Notes under the pieces: model-generated
Database searches by the model: none
The model's input: only the letters and a program-made list of their open reading frames with translations
What the model was told of the DNA's origin: nothing
Translations under genes and position numbers: made by a program
Part shown: positions 8,619 to 16,333 of the stretch, piece by piece
Layout: the number at the start of each line of letters is the position of its first letter
How positions within the stretch are numbered: position 1 is the first letter of the stretch
DNA from: an uncultured Roseburia sp.
GTDB lineage: Bacteria; Bacillota; Clostridia; Lachnospirales; Lachnospiraceae
Assembly: GCA_910584215.1 (NCBI GenBank)
Contig: CAJTYI010000057.1
Coordinates: 1-19,751, forward strand
DNA length: 19,751 bases
Reading direction: 5' to 3'

Positions 8619-9653
8619 CTATTCATTTCCCGCAGAACCCGGATGGAATGGTTCACGTCCGGCCGGAGCGGAAAGCTGCGTGCGGAAGAGAACATTTGAC
8701 TGGAAATCACGGTAATAAATATATTGCCCTGTGATATTGAGATCGGTGTAAACGCCAAGGCTGATCTCTTGATAATCCTGCCCGTTCGTGTTAATGCGGC
8801 AGAGGGCGGGCGATTTTCCGCTTCTCTGAAAATAGATATAGCCGCCGGCTATATTGTAGCGGTCAATACGGTCGTCGCATAAGATCTGTTTTTCCCCTGT
8901 TGCGAGATTAATTTTCGCCAGTTTATAGTTATTATTGCAATCCAGATAATAGATTACATTGCCGTTTTCGGTGGCAATCGGCGACCAGCAGTTGTCAGAG
9001 TATATGTTTTCCCTGGAGTTGGAGACCGTGTTCAAACGCCAGATGTCGTGATTGCCTTCGATGCCATTATAATAAATGTATTGGCCGTTGACGCCGCATG
9101 TGTAGTAGGGGGTGTTGTCGATCTTTTCCTGCTCCGTCCCGTCGATCTTGACGCGGTAAAGACTGGTGGCGTCTTCTTTGTCGTAGCGCAGATAATAGAC
9201 ATAATTGCCCACTAATGCGGCGTAAAGGCAGGGGGCGCGGTCAAGTACCTTGGAATTTCTGTCGTCGCCGTTTCGGCCGATGCGCATGAGCATATCGTTG
9301 TCAATACTTAAAAACGAAAAGGCTCCTGTGTTGGCTCTTGGATTGTTGCAGACATAGTACACATAGTTGCTGTCGGCGTTTATGTAGGTGGCAGTATCGT
9401 TGCTTAGTTTTTTTAAATCGGAGCCGTCGGTGTTCATGCTGTAAAGCTTATATTCGTCGGAGGGATTTGCGAAAAAAATCACGCCGCCGTTTTCACAGAA
9501 CAATCCCGTATTATAGAGGTTGCCTGGCGTGTTGCCGTTGACGTAGGAATCGTTGAACTTGGTTTTTTCGGAATTTTTTTGAAGCAGGAGGGCCGCTGTG
9601 AGACCGCCCGCAATGAGTATCAGCACCAGGATTAATATGATTTTTTGTTTCAT
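8619..9653 (-). CDS. Membrane-anchored DUF5050-like beta-propeller protein
   Basis: The 344-residue product starts with a short basic tip and one hydrophobic helix (KIILILVLILIAGGLTAALLL, about residues 4-24). There is no lipobox cysteine, so it is probably an uncleaved N-terminal anchor with the bulk of the protein outside the cell. The rest is a series of about 40-residue repeats marked by YVYYVCN, YVYYLRY, YIYYNGI, VIYYLDC, YIYFQRS and YIYYRDF. This is the pattern of DUF5050/TolB-like beta-propellers. No catalytic motif is seen; binding of a ligand or cell-wall component is a guess. ATG at 9653 is chosen over a longer upstream frame because GAGG lies 7 bases before it and the hydrophobic anchor then starts at once. 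It is the only gene transcribed on the minus strand here and has its own promoter. Confidence 0.8.
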   Translation of the reverse strand: MKQKIILILVLILIAGGLTAALLLQKNSEKTKFNDSYVNGNTPGNLYNTGLFCENGGVIFFANPSDEYKLYSMNTDGSDLKKLSNDTATYINADSNYVYYVCNNPRANTGAFSFLSIDNDMLMRIGRNGDDRNSKVLDRAPCLYAALVGNYVYYLRYDKEDATSLYRVKIDGTEQEKIDNTPYYTCGVNGQYIYYNGIEGNHDIWRLNTVSNSRENIYSDNCWSPIATENGNVIYYLDCNNNYKLAKINLATGEKQILCDDRIDRYNIAGGYIYFQRSGKSPALCRINTNGQDYQEISLGVYTDLNITGQYIYYRDFQSNVLFRTQLSAPAGREPFHPGSAGNE

Positions 9654-9669
9654 AGTCTGCCTCGTTTCC

Positions 9670-9685
9670 GCACGATCGAACGTGC
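9670..9685. promoter_or_regulatory. Imperfect 16-bp palindrome in leader of the minus-strand gene
   Basis: GCACGATCGAACGTGC is an inverted repeat with 5-bp arms (GCACG/CGTGC), one A/A mismatch and a central TCGA. It lies between the -10 box (9711-9716) and the start codon (9653) of the DUF5050-like gene, so it is in the untranslated leader. It could be an operator or a small RNA hairpin; no regulator is identifiable. Confidence 0.35.
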
Positions 9686-9710
9686 ATTGCGTAATGTTGA
9701 TGTCTCTATA

Positions 9711-9739
9711 ATTATACATTCTTGCGGCGATAAATACAA
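9711..9739 (-). promoter_or_regulatory. Sigma-A-like promoter of the DUF5050-like gene
   Basis: On the minus strand a perfect -10 box TATAAT (9716 to 9711) is preceded, at a 17-base spacing, by TTGTAT (9739 to 9734). The -35 box matches the first three consensus bases only. The position, about 58 bases upstream of the start codon, fits the DUF5050-like gene. Confidence 0.65.
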
Positions 9740-9780
9740 GAGGGCAGACGCGGGGATTGGGGCGGATTTTTTTCGGGTGT

Positions 9781-9788
9781 TTACGTAA
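9781..9788. promoter_or_regulatory. Perfect 8-bp palindrome between divergent promoters
   Basis: TTACGTAA sits between the minus-strand promoter (9711-9739) and the plus-strand pheA promoter (9831-9859), a typical place for an operator. It is short enough to occur by chance, and I do not recognise it as the site of a specific regulator. Confidence 0.2.
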
Positions 9789-9830
9789 TAATAAAAATTC
9801 AAATAATTGTCAGAAAAAGGATTCGTGTTC

Positions 9831-9859
9831 TTGATATTATGCGCTAAAAGTACTATGAT
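9831..9859 (+). promoter_or_regulatory. Sigma-A-like promoter of the pheA operon
   Basis: TTGATA (9831-9836), exactly 17 bases and then TATGAT (9854-9859) give a good sigma-A-type promoter, with two mismatches to consensus in the -35 box and one in the -10 box. It lies about 95 bases before pheA. The leader holds only weak inverted repeats (GACAG 9895-9899 with CTGTC 9920-9924) and no Phe-rich leader peptide, so attenuation is not evident. Confidence 0.7.
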
Positions 9860-9953
9860 AGAGGTAATAGAACATAAGAAATAAAAAGAATAAGACAGAG
9901 CAGGCTGCAGTGCCCTTTTCTGTCAGTGAAAAAGAAAGGCAGGATAGACTTAC

Positions 9954-11087
9954 GTGAGAGATTTATCGGAATTACGTGAAGAGATTGATCAGATTGACCG
10001 GAAGCTGGTGGAGCTGTATCAGGCGCGCATGCAGATAACGTCTGAGGTTGCGGCCTATAAAATAGCACATGAGAGACCGGTTTTTGACAGAGACAGAGAG
10101 ATTTCCAAACTGGAAACGCTCTCGGCATACGGCAGTACGCCTTTTCACAAGCAGGGAATCCGGGAACTGTTCGAGCAGATTATGTCAATCAGCAGGAAGC
10201 GGCAGTATCAGCTTTTGAATGAGAGCGGCAGGGGAGAGCAGATGGACTATACACAGATTGCGGCTCACGATTATCAGGGGGCGAGAATCGTGTACCAGGG
10301 CATGGAGGGCGCCTATGCGCAGCAGGCGCTGCAGGAATATTTCGGAGAATATGCGGGAAACTCTTATCATGTCGAGACCTGGCGTGACGCCATGGAGGCG
10401 ATTGGAAATGGCGAGGCGGATTATGCGGTGCTGCCTATTGAGAATTCCTCTGCCGGCATCATATCAGAAAACTATGATCTTTTGACCGAATATGACAACT
10501 GTATCGTGGGCGAGCAGATTATCAAAGTCGATCACGCGCTGCTTGGACTTCCCGGAGCATGTCTGTCGGACATTACCGACGTGTACTCGCATCCGCAGGC
10601 GCTGATGCAGTGCAGCAGGTATTTGGAGACAAACAAGAAATGGGAGAGGCACAGTCTGAAAAATACGGCGGTGGCTGCGCGTAAAGTGCAGGAAAAAGCA
10701 GATGTGCACCGGGCGGCGATCGCCAGCGGGCTTACAGCCGAGATCTACGGGCTTAAAGTGCTCGATACGGCCATCCAGAACAACAGGACAAACGCGACGC
10801 GCTTTATCATTGTGGCAAAGGGGCATGTGTTTACGCCCGACGCCAGCAAAATCAGTCTCTCCTTTGAAGTCGCACATGAGACTGGTTCGTTGTACCATAT
10901 GCTGTCACATTTTATTTATAACGGCCTCAACCTCAACCATATCGAGTCGCGGCCGGTGCAGGGGAAGACCTGGGAGTACCGTTTTTTTGTGGATTTTGAG
11001 GGGAATCTTGGCGATGCGGCGGTTTTGAATGCCCTGCGGGGCTTAAAAGAAGAGGCGCTTTGCGTTCAGATCTTGGGTAATTACTGA
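9954..11087 (+). CDS. pheA: Bifunctional chorismate mutase / prephenate dehydratase
   Basis: The P-protein converts chorismate to prephenate and then to phenylpyruvate in phenylalanine biosynthesis. The 377 residues show three domains. An AroQ-type chorismate mutase (about 1-85) opens with LREEIDQIDRKLVELY. A prephenate dehydratase (about 100-290) carries LPIENSSAG (160-168) and NATRF (280-284). A C-terminal ACT domain (about 295-375) has TGSLY (310-314) and ESRP (331-334), the residues that bind phenylalanine for feedback inhibition in this family. The start is GTG 9954, 10 bases after an AGG-containing weak ribosome site; no better in-frame start lies nearby. It follows its own promoter and is 27 bases upstream of the ATPase gene, so it probably heads that transcript. 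Confidence 0.95.
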   Translation: MRDLSELREEIDQIDRKLVELYQARMQITSEVAAYKIAHERPVFDRDREISKLETLSAYGSTPFHKQGIRELFEQIMSISRKRQYQLLNESGRGEQMDYTQIAAHDYQGARIVYQGMEGAYAQQALQEYFGEYAGNSYHVETWRDAMEAIGNGEADYAVLPIENSSAGIISENYDLLTEYDNCIVGEQIIKVDHALLGLPGACLSDITDVYSHPQALMQCSRYLETNKKWERHSLKNTAVAARKVQEKADVHRAAIASGLTAEIYGLKVLDTAIQNNRTNATRFIIVAKGHVFTPDASKISLSFEVAHETGSLYHMLSHFIYNGLNLNHIESRPVQGKTWEYRFFVDFEGNLGDAAVLNALRGLKEEALCVQILGNY

Positions 11088-11114
11088 TAAAAACGGAGAG
11101 GTTTGGTTATTCCA

Positions 11115-12413
11115 ATGAAAAGCACAAAAAATTTGATCTTATACAAAGAGTTTGAACATGGCGAGCTGTTTTATCACATGACCTGGCTGATGGAACATTA
11201 TCAGGTTGTAAGCGAAGATAAGGAGAAGATGGAGGAGCTTTTGTATGACTGCTTTAAGCAGCTTACGGAGCTTGCCGAAAGCCACGGCTTTGAGGGCAAC
11301 CTCTGGCACAATTTTCTGGCATTTCTCATGGTAAACAACGAAAATGCCTACAGTCGTTCCTGCGAGATCAAGGGAAAAACGGAAGGGTCGATCAATGAGA
11401 TCGCATATCACGATTTTGCCATACTAAAAGATTTTTTTGATTTTGACCTCAGAGAGATTGGGACCTGTTTTGGCGTGGACTGTATAGATGCGCTGCTGGA
11501 CTATAAAGCCACGACGGATGGGGGCAAGTTTTTTAATAAGCGCATCCGCGACCGCATCGGCGAATTGTGCAGCCATTTGGAGCAGGCGAAAGATACGGCG
11601 GCTTTTGCGGAGGCGGTGACCGGATTTTACAAGGACTTTGGCGTCGGCAAGCTGGGACTGCATAAGGCATTTCGGATTCAGCACAGGGAGGACGGCGCAC
11701 AGATTGTTCCGATCACCAATATCGCCCATGTGCATCTCGACGACCTGGTAGGTTATGAGCTCGCCAAGCAGAAGCTGATCGACAATACCCAGGCGTTTGT
11801 CTTAGGAAAGCCCGCCAACAATTGTCTGCTCTACGGGGACGCGGGCACCGGCAAATCAACCAGCATCAAAGCGATCGCCAACCAGTACTACGGCAGTGGG
11901 CTTCGATTGATTGAGATATACAAACATCAGTTCGTGGATTTAAACGACGTGATCGCGCAGATCAAAAACCGCAATTACAAGTTTATTATCTATATGGATG
12001 ATCTGTCTTTCGAGGAATTTGAGATCGAATATAAATACCTGAAGGCGGTCATTGAGGGCGGACTTGAGAAAAAGCCGGAGAATGTGCTGATCTATGCCAC
12101 CTCCAACCGCCGTCACCTGATTCGTGAGAATTTCAGGGACAAAGAGGAAATTCGCGAAGATATGCATACCTCCGACACCGTGCAGGAGAAGTTATCATTG
12201 TATGCACGTTTTGGCGTCAGTATCTATTTTGGCGCCCCGGACAAAAAAGAATTTCAAGGCATTGTCTGTTCGCTGGCTGCGAGGCATCAAATCAAGATGC
12301 CAAAGGAGGAATTATTGGCGGAAGCAAATAAGTGGGAACTCTATCACGGCGGATTGTCAGGCAGAACGGCACAACAGTTTATCAATTACCTGCTCGGAAA
12401 GCAGGAACAGTGA
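11115..12413 (+). CDS. DUF815-type P-loop ATPase
   Basis: A 432-residue protein with an AAA-type ATPase module in its second half. The Walker A loop GDAGTGKS is at residues 241-248. The hydrophobic strand FIIYMDD (290-296) supplies Walker B, and ATSNRRHL looks like a sensor-1 region. The N-terminal half (about 1-200) is mainly helical and matches nothing I can name. The layout fits the DUF815 family, whose function is unknown. ATG 11115 is used, although GGAGAGG (11095-11101) is 13 bases away; an in-frame TTG at 11103 abuts the site too closely. The next start, that of the Ppx-like gene, is 35 bases downstream of its stop. Its position next to polyphosphate genes is suggestive only. Confidence 0.82.
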   Translation: MKSTKNLILYKEFEHGELFYHMTWLMEHYQVVSEDKEKMEELLYDCFKQLTELAESHGFEGNLWHNFLAFLMVNNENAYSRSCEIKGKTEGSINEIAYHDFAILKDFFDFDLREIGTCFGVDCIDALLDYKATTDGGKFFNKRIRDRIGELCSHLEQAKDTAAFAEAVTGFYKDFGVGKLGLHKAFRIQHREDGAQIVPITNIAHVHLDDLVGYELAKQKLIDNTQAFVLGKPANNCLLYGDAGTGKSTSIKAIANQYYGSGLRLIEIYKHQFVDLNDVIAQIKNRNYKFIIYMDDLSFEEFEIEYKYLKAVIEGGLEKKPENVLIYATSNRRHLIRENFRDKEEIREDMHTSDTVQEKLSLYARFGVSIYFGAPDKKEFQGIVCSLAARHQIKMPKEELLAEANKWELYHGGLSGRTAQQFINYLLGKQEQ

Positions 12414-12448
12414 CAGCCATTTGGCAGGAGGAAAGGCGGGAGGAGTCT

Positions 12449-13987
12449 ATGGCAATCTATACATTCGCGGCTCTTTATATTGGTTCGTACGAAGTGGGAA
12501 TGAAGATTTTTGAATTATCGGCAAAGAAAAAGCTGCGGGTCATCGACTATGTCAGAAAGAGAATCGAGATCGGCAGAGACACCTTTTCCAAAGGGAATAT
12601 CGGCTATGAGATGGTCGAGGCTTTGTGCGATACGTTAGAGCAGTATGTGCAGATCATGAAAGAATATAAAGTGGAGGCTTACGAGGCTTACGCCGCCACG
12701 GCGCTCCGCGACTCGGGAAATGAACTGTTTATCTTAGACCAGATCAAGATACGGACCGGGCTGACGGTGCAGGTGCTAAGCAATTCCGAGCACCGTTTTA
12801 TCAATTACCAGTCGCTCGCGGCGCGCGAGGAGTTTGAGGACATGGTAAAAAAGGGCGCTGCGGTCATTGACGTGGGCGGCGGCGGTTTGCAGATTACCGT
12901 ATTTAAGGAGGGCAATATCGTAAAGACCGAACATCTGGCGCTTGGGGCCATGCGCCTTAGGGAACAGCTCGAAAAACAGAGTGTGGGGTTAGAGCAGTAC
13001 GAATTGCAGATTGAGGAGACCGTAAATAAAGAGCTGGAAGTGTTCTCGGCGATGTATATGCAGGGGGTCGATATCTCTTATCTGATTTTCATTGGCGACT
13101 ACATTACGGAGATTATGTCGCGGGCAGAAAAAAACCATAGCGATAAGACGGTGAAAGCAGAGAAATTTGTCCGCTACTTAGAGCGGCTGCGCCAGAAAAA
13201 TATCGAGCAGATCTGCGCGGAGCTCGGTCTCTCCAATGACAATGATCCGCTGGTTGTCCCTTATATGATCGTGTTTGGCTGTATGGCTAAAAAACTGGGG
13301 GCAGAGGAGCTTTGGGTGCCGGGAGTGAGCATCAGTGACGGCATTGCCTGCGGATATGCGCTCAAACATAATATTTACCGGATTCCCCATGATTTTGAGC
13401 AGGACATTTTATCGGCGGCCAGAAGCCTTGCAGGCAGATATTTGAGCTATTCTCCGCACATTGAAGCGCTGTGCGCCATGTCGACGCTTATTTTTGATAC
13501 GATGAAAAAAATGCACGGACTCTCGAAACGGGAGCGCCTGTTGATTCAGGTGGCGGCGATTTTGCACGACTGCGGCAAATATATCAGTTTTGCCAACGCG
13601 CCGCAGTGTTCTTACGATATCATCATGGGTTCGGAGATCTTGGGATTGACGCATCACGAGCGGGAGATCGTCGCCAACACCGTGCTGTATAACACCTATA
13701 CGCTGCCGGATTATCACGAGGCAACGCAGCAGATGGATCATGAATCCTATCTGACCGTGGCAAAGCTGTCCGCGATTCTTCGCGTATCAAATGCCATGGA
13801 CAGAAGCCACAAGCAGAAGTTTAAGAATGTTAAGGCCGCCGTACGCGGGAAAGAGCTGGTGATTACGATCGAGACAGAAGATGATATTGCGCTCGAAAAG
13901 ACACTGTTTCACGCAAAGACCGCTTACTTTGAAAAAGTATTCAGCATAAAGCCGGTGGTGAAGCGCAAGCGCATCTATAAAGTTTGA
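12449..13987 (+). CDS. Divergent Ppx/GppA-like protein with C-terminal HD domain
   Basis: A 512-residue protein with a Ppx/GppA-type actin-fold module (about 1-300) and an HD domain (about 320-505). Family landmarks include ATALRDSGN, the SxxEHR segment with E114 in the region of the catalytic glutamate, and VIDVGGGG (139-146). HD residues H337, H373, D374 and D451 are all present, within LHDCGK and AMD contexts. Canonical Ppx members degrade polyphosphate or pppGpp. Here the first phosphate loop, normally D-x-G-S-N, reads Y10-I-G-S-Y14, and the second, normally GGGSTE, reads GGGGLQ, so activity is uncertain. ATG 12449 follows GGAGG (12439-12443) by 5 bases; a longer reading frame back to 12332 overlaps the ATPase gene and lacks such a site. 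ppk1 follows after 25 bases. Confidence 0.85.
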   Translation: MAIYTFAALYIGSYEVGMKIFELSAKKKLRVIDYVRKRIEIGRDTFSKGNIGYEMVEALCDTLEQYVQIMKEYKVEAYEAYAATALRDSGNELFILDQIKIRTGLTVQVLSNSEHRFINYQSLAAREEFEDMVKKGAAVIDVGGGGLQITVFKEGNIVKTEHLALGAMRLREQLEKQSVGLEQYELQIEETVNKELEVFSAMYMQGVDISYLIFIGDYITEIMSRAEKNHSDKTVKAEKFVRYLERLRQKNIEQICAELGLSNDNDPLVVPYMIVFGCMAKKLGAEELWVPGVSISDGIACGYALKHNIYRIPHDFEQDILSAARSLAGRYLSYSPHIEALCAMSTLIFDTMKKMHGLSKRERLLIQVAAILHDCGKYISFANAPQCSYDIIMGSEILGLTHHEREIVANTVLYNTYTLPDYHEATQQMDHESYLTVAKLSAILRVSNAMDRSHKQKFKNVKAAVRGKELVITIETEDDIALEKTLFHAKTAYFEKVFSIKPVVKRKRIYKV

Positions 13988-14012
13988 GTTAAAGTTTGTG
14001 TGGAGGTATTTC

Positions 14013-16178
14013 ATGGATAAGAAGGCAGATTTTAGCAATCCCAAGTATTATGAGAACAGGGAGTTAAGCTGGTTAAAATTTAACGGCAGAGTGTTAAACG
14101 AGGCGAGAGACAAAAAGATTCCGCTGCTGGAGCGTTTAAAGTTTATCAGTATCACTTCCTCTAATCTGGATGAGTTTTTTATGGTCCGCGTTGCTTCCCT
14201 GCGGGATATGGTGCATGCGGACTACCGCAAATGCGACATTGCGGGCATGACGCCCAAAGAGCAGTTGGCTGCGATCAACACCCACACCAGGGAGCTTGTC
14301 AATTTGCAGTATCAGACATACAACCGTTCGCTGGTGCCCCTGATGCATCAGAATCAGATCTTTGTGCTGGATGCTTACGAAAAATTAAACGAAGAGCAGG
14401 CCGCGTTTGTGGATCGCTATTTTGAAGAAAATGTATATCCGGTGCTCACACCGATGGCGGTGGACGCCTCTCGGCCGTTTCCGCTGATACGCAATAAGAC
14501 CTTAAATATTGCGGCGCTGCTTTCCAGAAAGCGCGAGTCGGGTTCGGTGGGCAAACTGCCGGGCAAAAAAGAAGGCAAAAAAGTCACCTACGAATTTGCC
14601 ACTGTGCAGGTGCCCGGAGGACTGCCGCGTCTGGTGCAGGTGCCAAGCGAGGACGGACTGGGCGTCACCTTTGTCCTGCTCGAGCAGATTATCGAAAAGA
14701 ACATACAAAAGCTTTTTTTAAACTATGATATCATCTGTGCCTACCCGTACCGCGTCATGCGCAACGCCGATCTGACGATTGATGAGGACGAGGCGGAGGA
14801 CTTATTAAAAGAAATACAAAAGCAGTTGAAAATGCGTCAGTGGGGAGAAGTCATCCGTCTGGAAGTCGAGACGGATATCGACAAGCGGCTTTTGCGCATC
14901 CTCAAATCGGAGCTCGGCGTGGCCGAGGAGGATATCTTTGAAATAGCAGGTCCCATTGACTTTACATTCCTGATGAAAATGTATGGTCTCGAGGGATATC
15001 CCCATCTGCGCTATGAACCCTATAAGCCGCAGCGGGTGCCGCAGATCGAGCCGGGGACCAATATATTTGATGAAATTAAAAAAGGGGATATTTTGCTGCA
15101 CCATCCGTACCAGACATTCGAGCCGGTGGTAGATTTTATCCGGCAGGCATCCAAAGACCCCGATGTGCTCGCCATAAAGCAGACGCTCTATAGGGTGAGC
15201 GGCAACTCGCCGATCATTGCCTCCCTGGCGCAGGCAGCGGAAAACGGCAAACAGGTCTCGGTTTTGGTTGAGCTTAAGGCGCGCTTTGACGAGGAGAATA
15301 ATATTGTCTGGGCGAAGAAACTCGAACAGGCGGGCTGCCATGTCATATACGGACTGGTGGGACTGAAAACGCACAGCAAGATCGCGCTTGTGGTGAGAAG
15401 GGAGGAGGAGGGCATCTGCCGCTATGTGCATCTTGGCACAGGCAATTATAACGATTCCACGGCGAAGCTCTATACCGACTGCGGTATCTTTACCTGCAAT
15501 GAGGCGATCGGGGAGGATGCCACGGCAGTCTTTAACATGCTCTCCGGCTATTCGGAGCCGCTCTCGTGGAACCGGCTGGCCGTTGCGCCGCTGTGGCTGC
15601 GCAGCAGGTTTATGAGCCTGATTGAGCGGGAGACGAGACACGCGAGAGCCGGAAAAACGGCAAAGATTATTGCCAAGATGAATTCTTTATGCGACGAGGG
15701 CATTATAGCGGCTCTTTACGAGGCGTCCGCCGCCGGGGTTTCGATACAGTTGATTGTGCGGGGCATCTGCTGTCTGCGCGTGGGGATTAGCGGAGTCAGC
15801 GAAAATATAATGGTGCGCTCCATCGTGGGCAATTTCTTAGAGCACAGCCGTATCTTTTATTTTGCTAACGATGGGCAGGAGGAGCTTTATATGGGCAGCG
15901 CCGACTGGATGCCGCGCAATCTTGACCGCCGTGTGGAAATCATGTTTCCTGTCTTGGAGGAGAGAATCAAAGAGCAGGTCAAACATATCCTGGAGACGGA
16001 GCTGGCGGATAACACAAAGGCACATGTGCTTAGGGCCGACAGCAAGTACGAGAAAGTGGATAAACGCGGCAAAGTCCTGGTAGATTCCCAGGCAAGGTTC
16101 TGCGAGGAGGCGGTCGCGGCGGTTCCAAAACCGGATAATGTATATAAAGACAGAGTATTCATTCCGGCCAATGCATAA
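14013..16178 (+). CDS. ppk1: Polyphosphate kinase 1
   Basis: PPK1 reversibly transfers the gamma phosphate of ATP onto inorganic polyphosphate. The 721-residue product has the family's full length and order: N-terminal helical domain (ENRELSWLKFNGRVLNEA), head domain, and two phospholipase-D-like catalytic domains. The histidine that is phosphorylated in the family is H454 in KTHSKIALV, and the second active-site histidine is H611 in LEHSRIF, followed by GSADWMPRNLDRRVE. A short Lys/Gly-rich stretch near residues 173-188 looks like a surface insert. The start follows TGGAGG (14001-14006) by 6 bases; an in-frame upstream start at 13998 would overlap this site. The Ppx-like gene immediately upstream supports a role in polyphosphate turnover. 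Confidence 0.96.
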   Translation: MDKKADFSNPKYYENRELSWLKFNGRVLNEARDKKIPLLERLKFISITSSNLDEFFMVRVASLRDMVHADYRKCDIAGMTPKEQLAAINTHTRELVNLQYQTYNRSLVPLMHQNQIFVLDAYEKLNEEQAAFVDRYFEENVYPVLTPMAVDASRPFPLIRNKTLNIAALLSRKRESGSVGKLPGKKEGKKVTYEFATVQVPGGLPRLVQVPSEDGLGVTFVLLEQIIEKNIQKLFLNYDIICAYPYRVMRNADLTIDEDEAEDLLKEIQKQLKMRQWGEVIRLEVETDIDKRLLRILKSELGVAEEDIFEIAGPIDFTFLMKMYGLEGYPHLRYEPYKPQRVPQIEPGTNIFDEIKKGDILLHHPYQTFEPVVDFIRQASKDPDVLAIKQTLYRVSGNSPIIASLAQAAENGKQVSVLVELKARFDEENNIVWAKKLEQAGCHVIYGLVGLKTHSKIALVVRREEEGICRYVHLGTGNYNDSTAKLYTDCGIFTCNEAIGEDATAVFNMLSGYSEPLSWNRLAVAPLWLRSRFMSLIERETRHARAGKTAKIIAKMNSLCDEGIIAALYEASAAGVSIQLIVRGICCLRVGISGVSENIMVRSIVGNFLEHSRIFYFANDGQEELYMGSADWMPRNLDRRVEIMFPVLEERIKEQVKHILETELADNTKAHVLRADSKYEKVDKRGKVLVDSQARFCEEAVAAVPKPDNVYKDRVFIPANA

Positions 16179-16199
16179 GGGGCAGCATGACAGAGCCCG

Positions 16200-16237
16200 G
16201 AACAATTATTGGACATAAAAATGGACAAAAATTGTTC
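16200..16237. repeat. 8-bp inverted repeat after ppk1
   Basis: GAACAATT (16200-16207) and AATTGTTC (16230-16237) are perfect complements separated by 22 bases. No T-run follows on either strand, so this is not a standard terminator. It may be an operator, a weak hairpin of the downstream leader, or chance in an AT-rich patch. Confidence 0.4.
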
Positions 16238-16295
16238 TGTCAAAGAAGGCGCTGGAAGAGCGGATGCGGTACTGGAAAAACAGAGGATACGATGA
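16221..16295 (+). CDS. Candidate 24-residue ORF upstream of HAD phosphatase
   Basis: ATG 16221 opens a 24-codon frame beginning MDKNCSVKEG and ending QRIR. Its TGA overlaps the ATG of the next small ORF (ATGA at 16292-16295). There is no good Shine-Dalgarno sequence before it, and it contains the first copy of the 21-bp direct repeat, so it may well be non-coding. No homology is recognised. Confidence 0.2.
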   Translation: MDKNCSVKEGAGRADAVLEKQRIR

Positions 16296-16317
16296 CAGAG
16301 CGGATGCGGTACTGGAA
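16257..16317 (+). repeat. Two exact copies of a 21-bp direct repeat
   Basis: The same 21 bases, starting AGAGCGGATGCGG and ending TACTGGAA, occur at 16257-16277 and 16297-16317, exactly 40 bases apart. The period is not a multiple of three, so the copies are read in different frames by the tiny ORFs. The second copy ends just before the AGGAGG site of the HAD gene. A local duplication is the simplest explanation; a binding site is possible. Confidence 0.9.
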
Positions 16318-16333
16318 TAGGAGGCACATATGA
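16292..16333 (+). CDS. Candidate 13-residue leader ORF coupled to HAD phosphatase
   Basis: MTERMRYWNRRHI is encoded from ATG 16292. Its TGA (16331-16333) overlaps the ATG of the HAD gene (16330), giving an ATGA junction, and the AGGAGG site of the HAD gene lies within its last codons. The arrangement could allow translational coupling, but there is no clear ribosome site for the ORF itself, and a 13-codon frame can arise by chance. Confidence 0.22.
   Translation: MTERMRYWNRRHI

Noticed and set aside
9895..9924. Attenuator in the pheA leader
   Set aside because: Only a 5-bp and a 3-bp inverted repeat are present, with no strong terminator stem and no Phe-rich leader peptide.
12332..12448. 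Longer N-terminus for the Ppx-like protein
   Set aside because: It would overlap the ATPase gene by 82 bases in another frame and has no ribosome site, while ATG 12449 has an ideal GGAGG and starts the Ppx fold directly.
14805..15641. 278-codon open frame on the minus strand inside ppk1
   Set aside because: It lies wholly antisense to a clearly conserved gene, has no ribosome site and no recognisable motif; such frames are common opposite GC-rich codons.
16200..16237. Rho-independent terminator after ppk1
   Set aside because: The arms are AT-rich with a 22-base loop, and no T-run follows on either strand.
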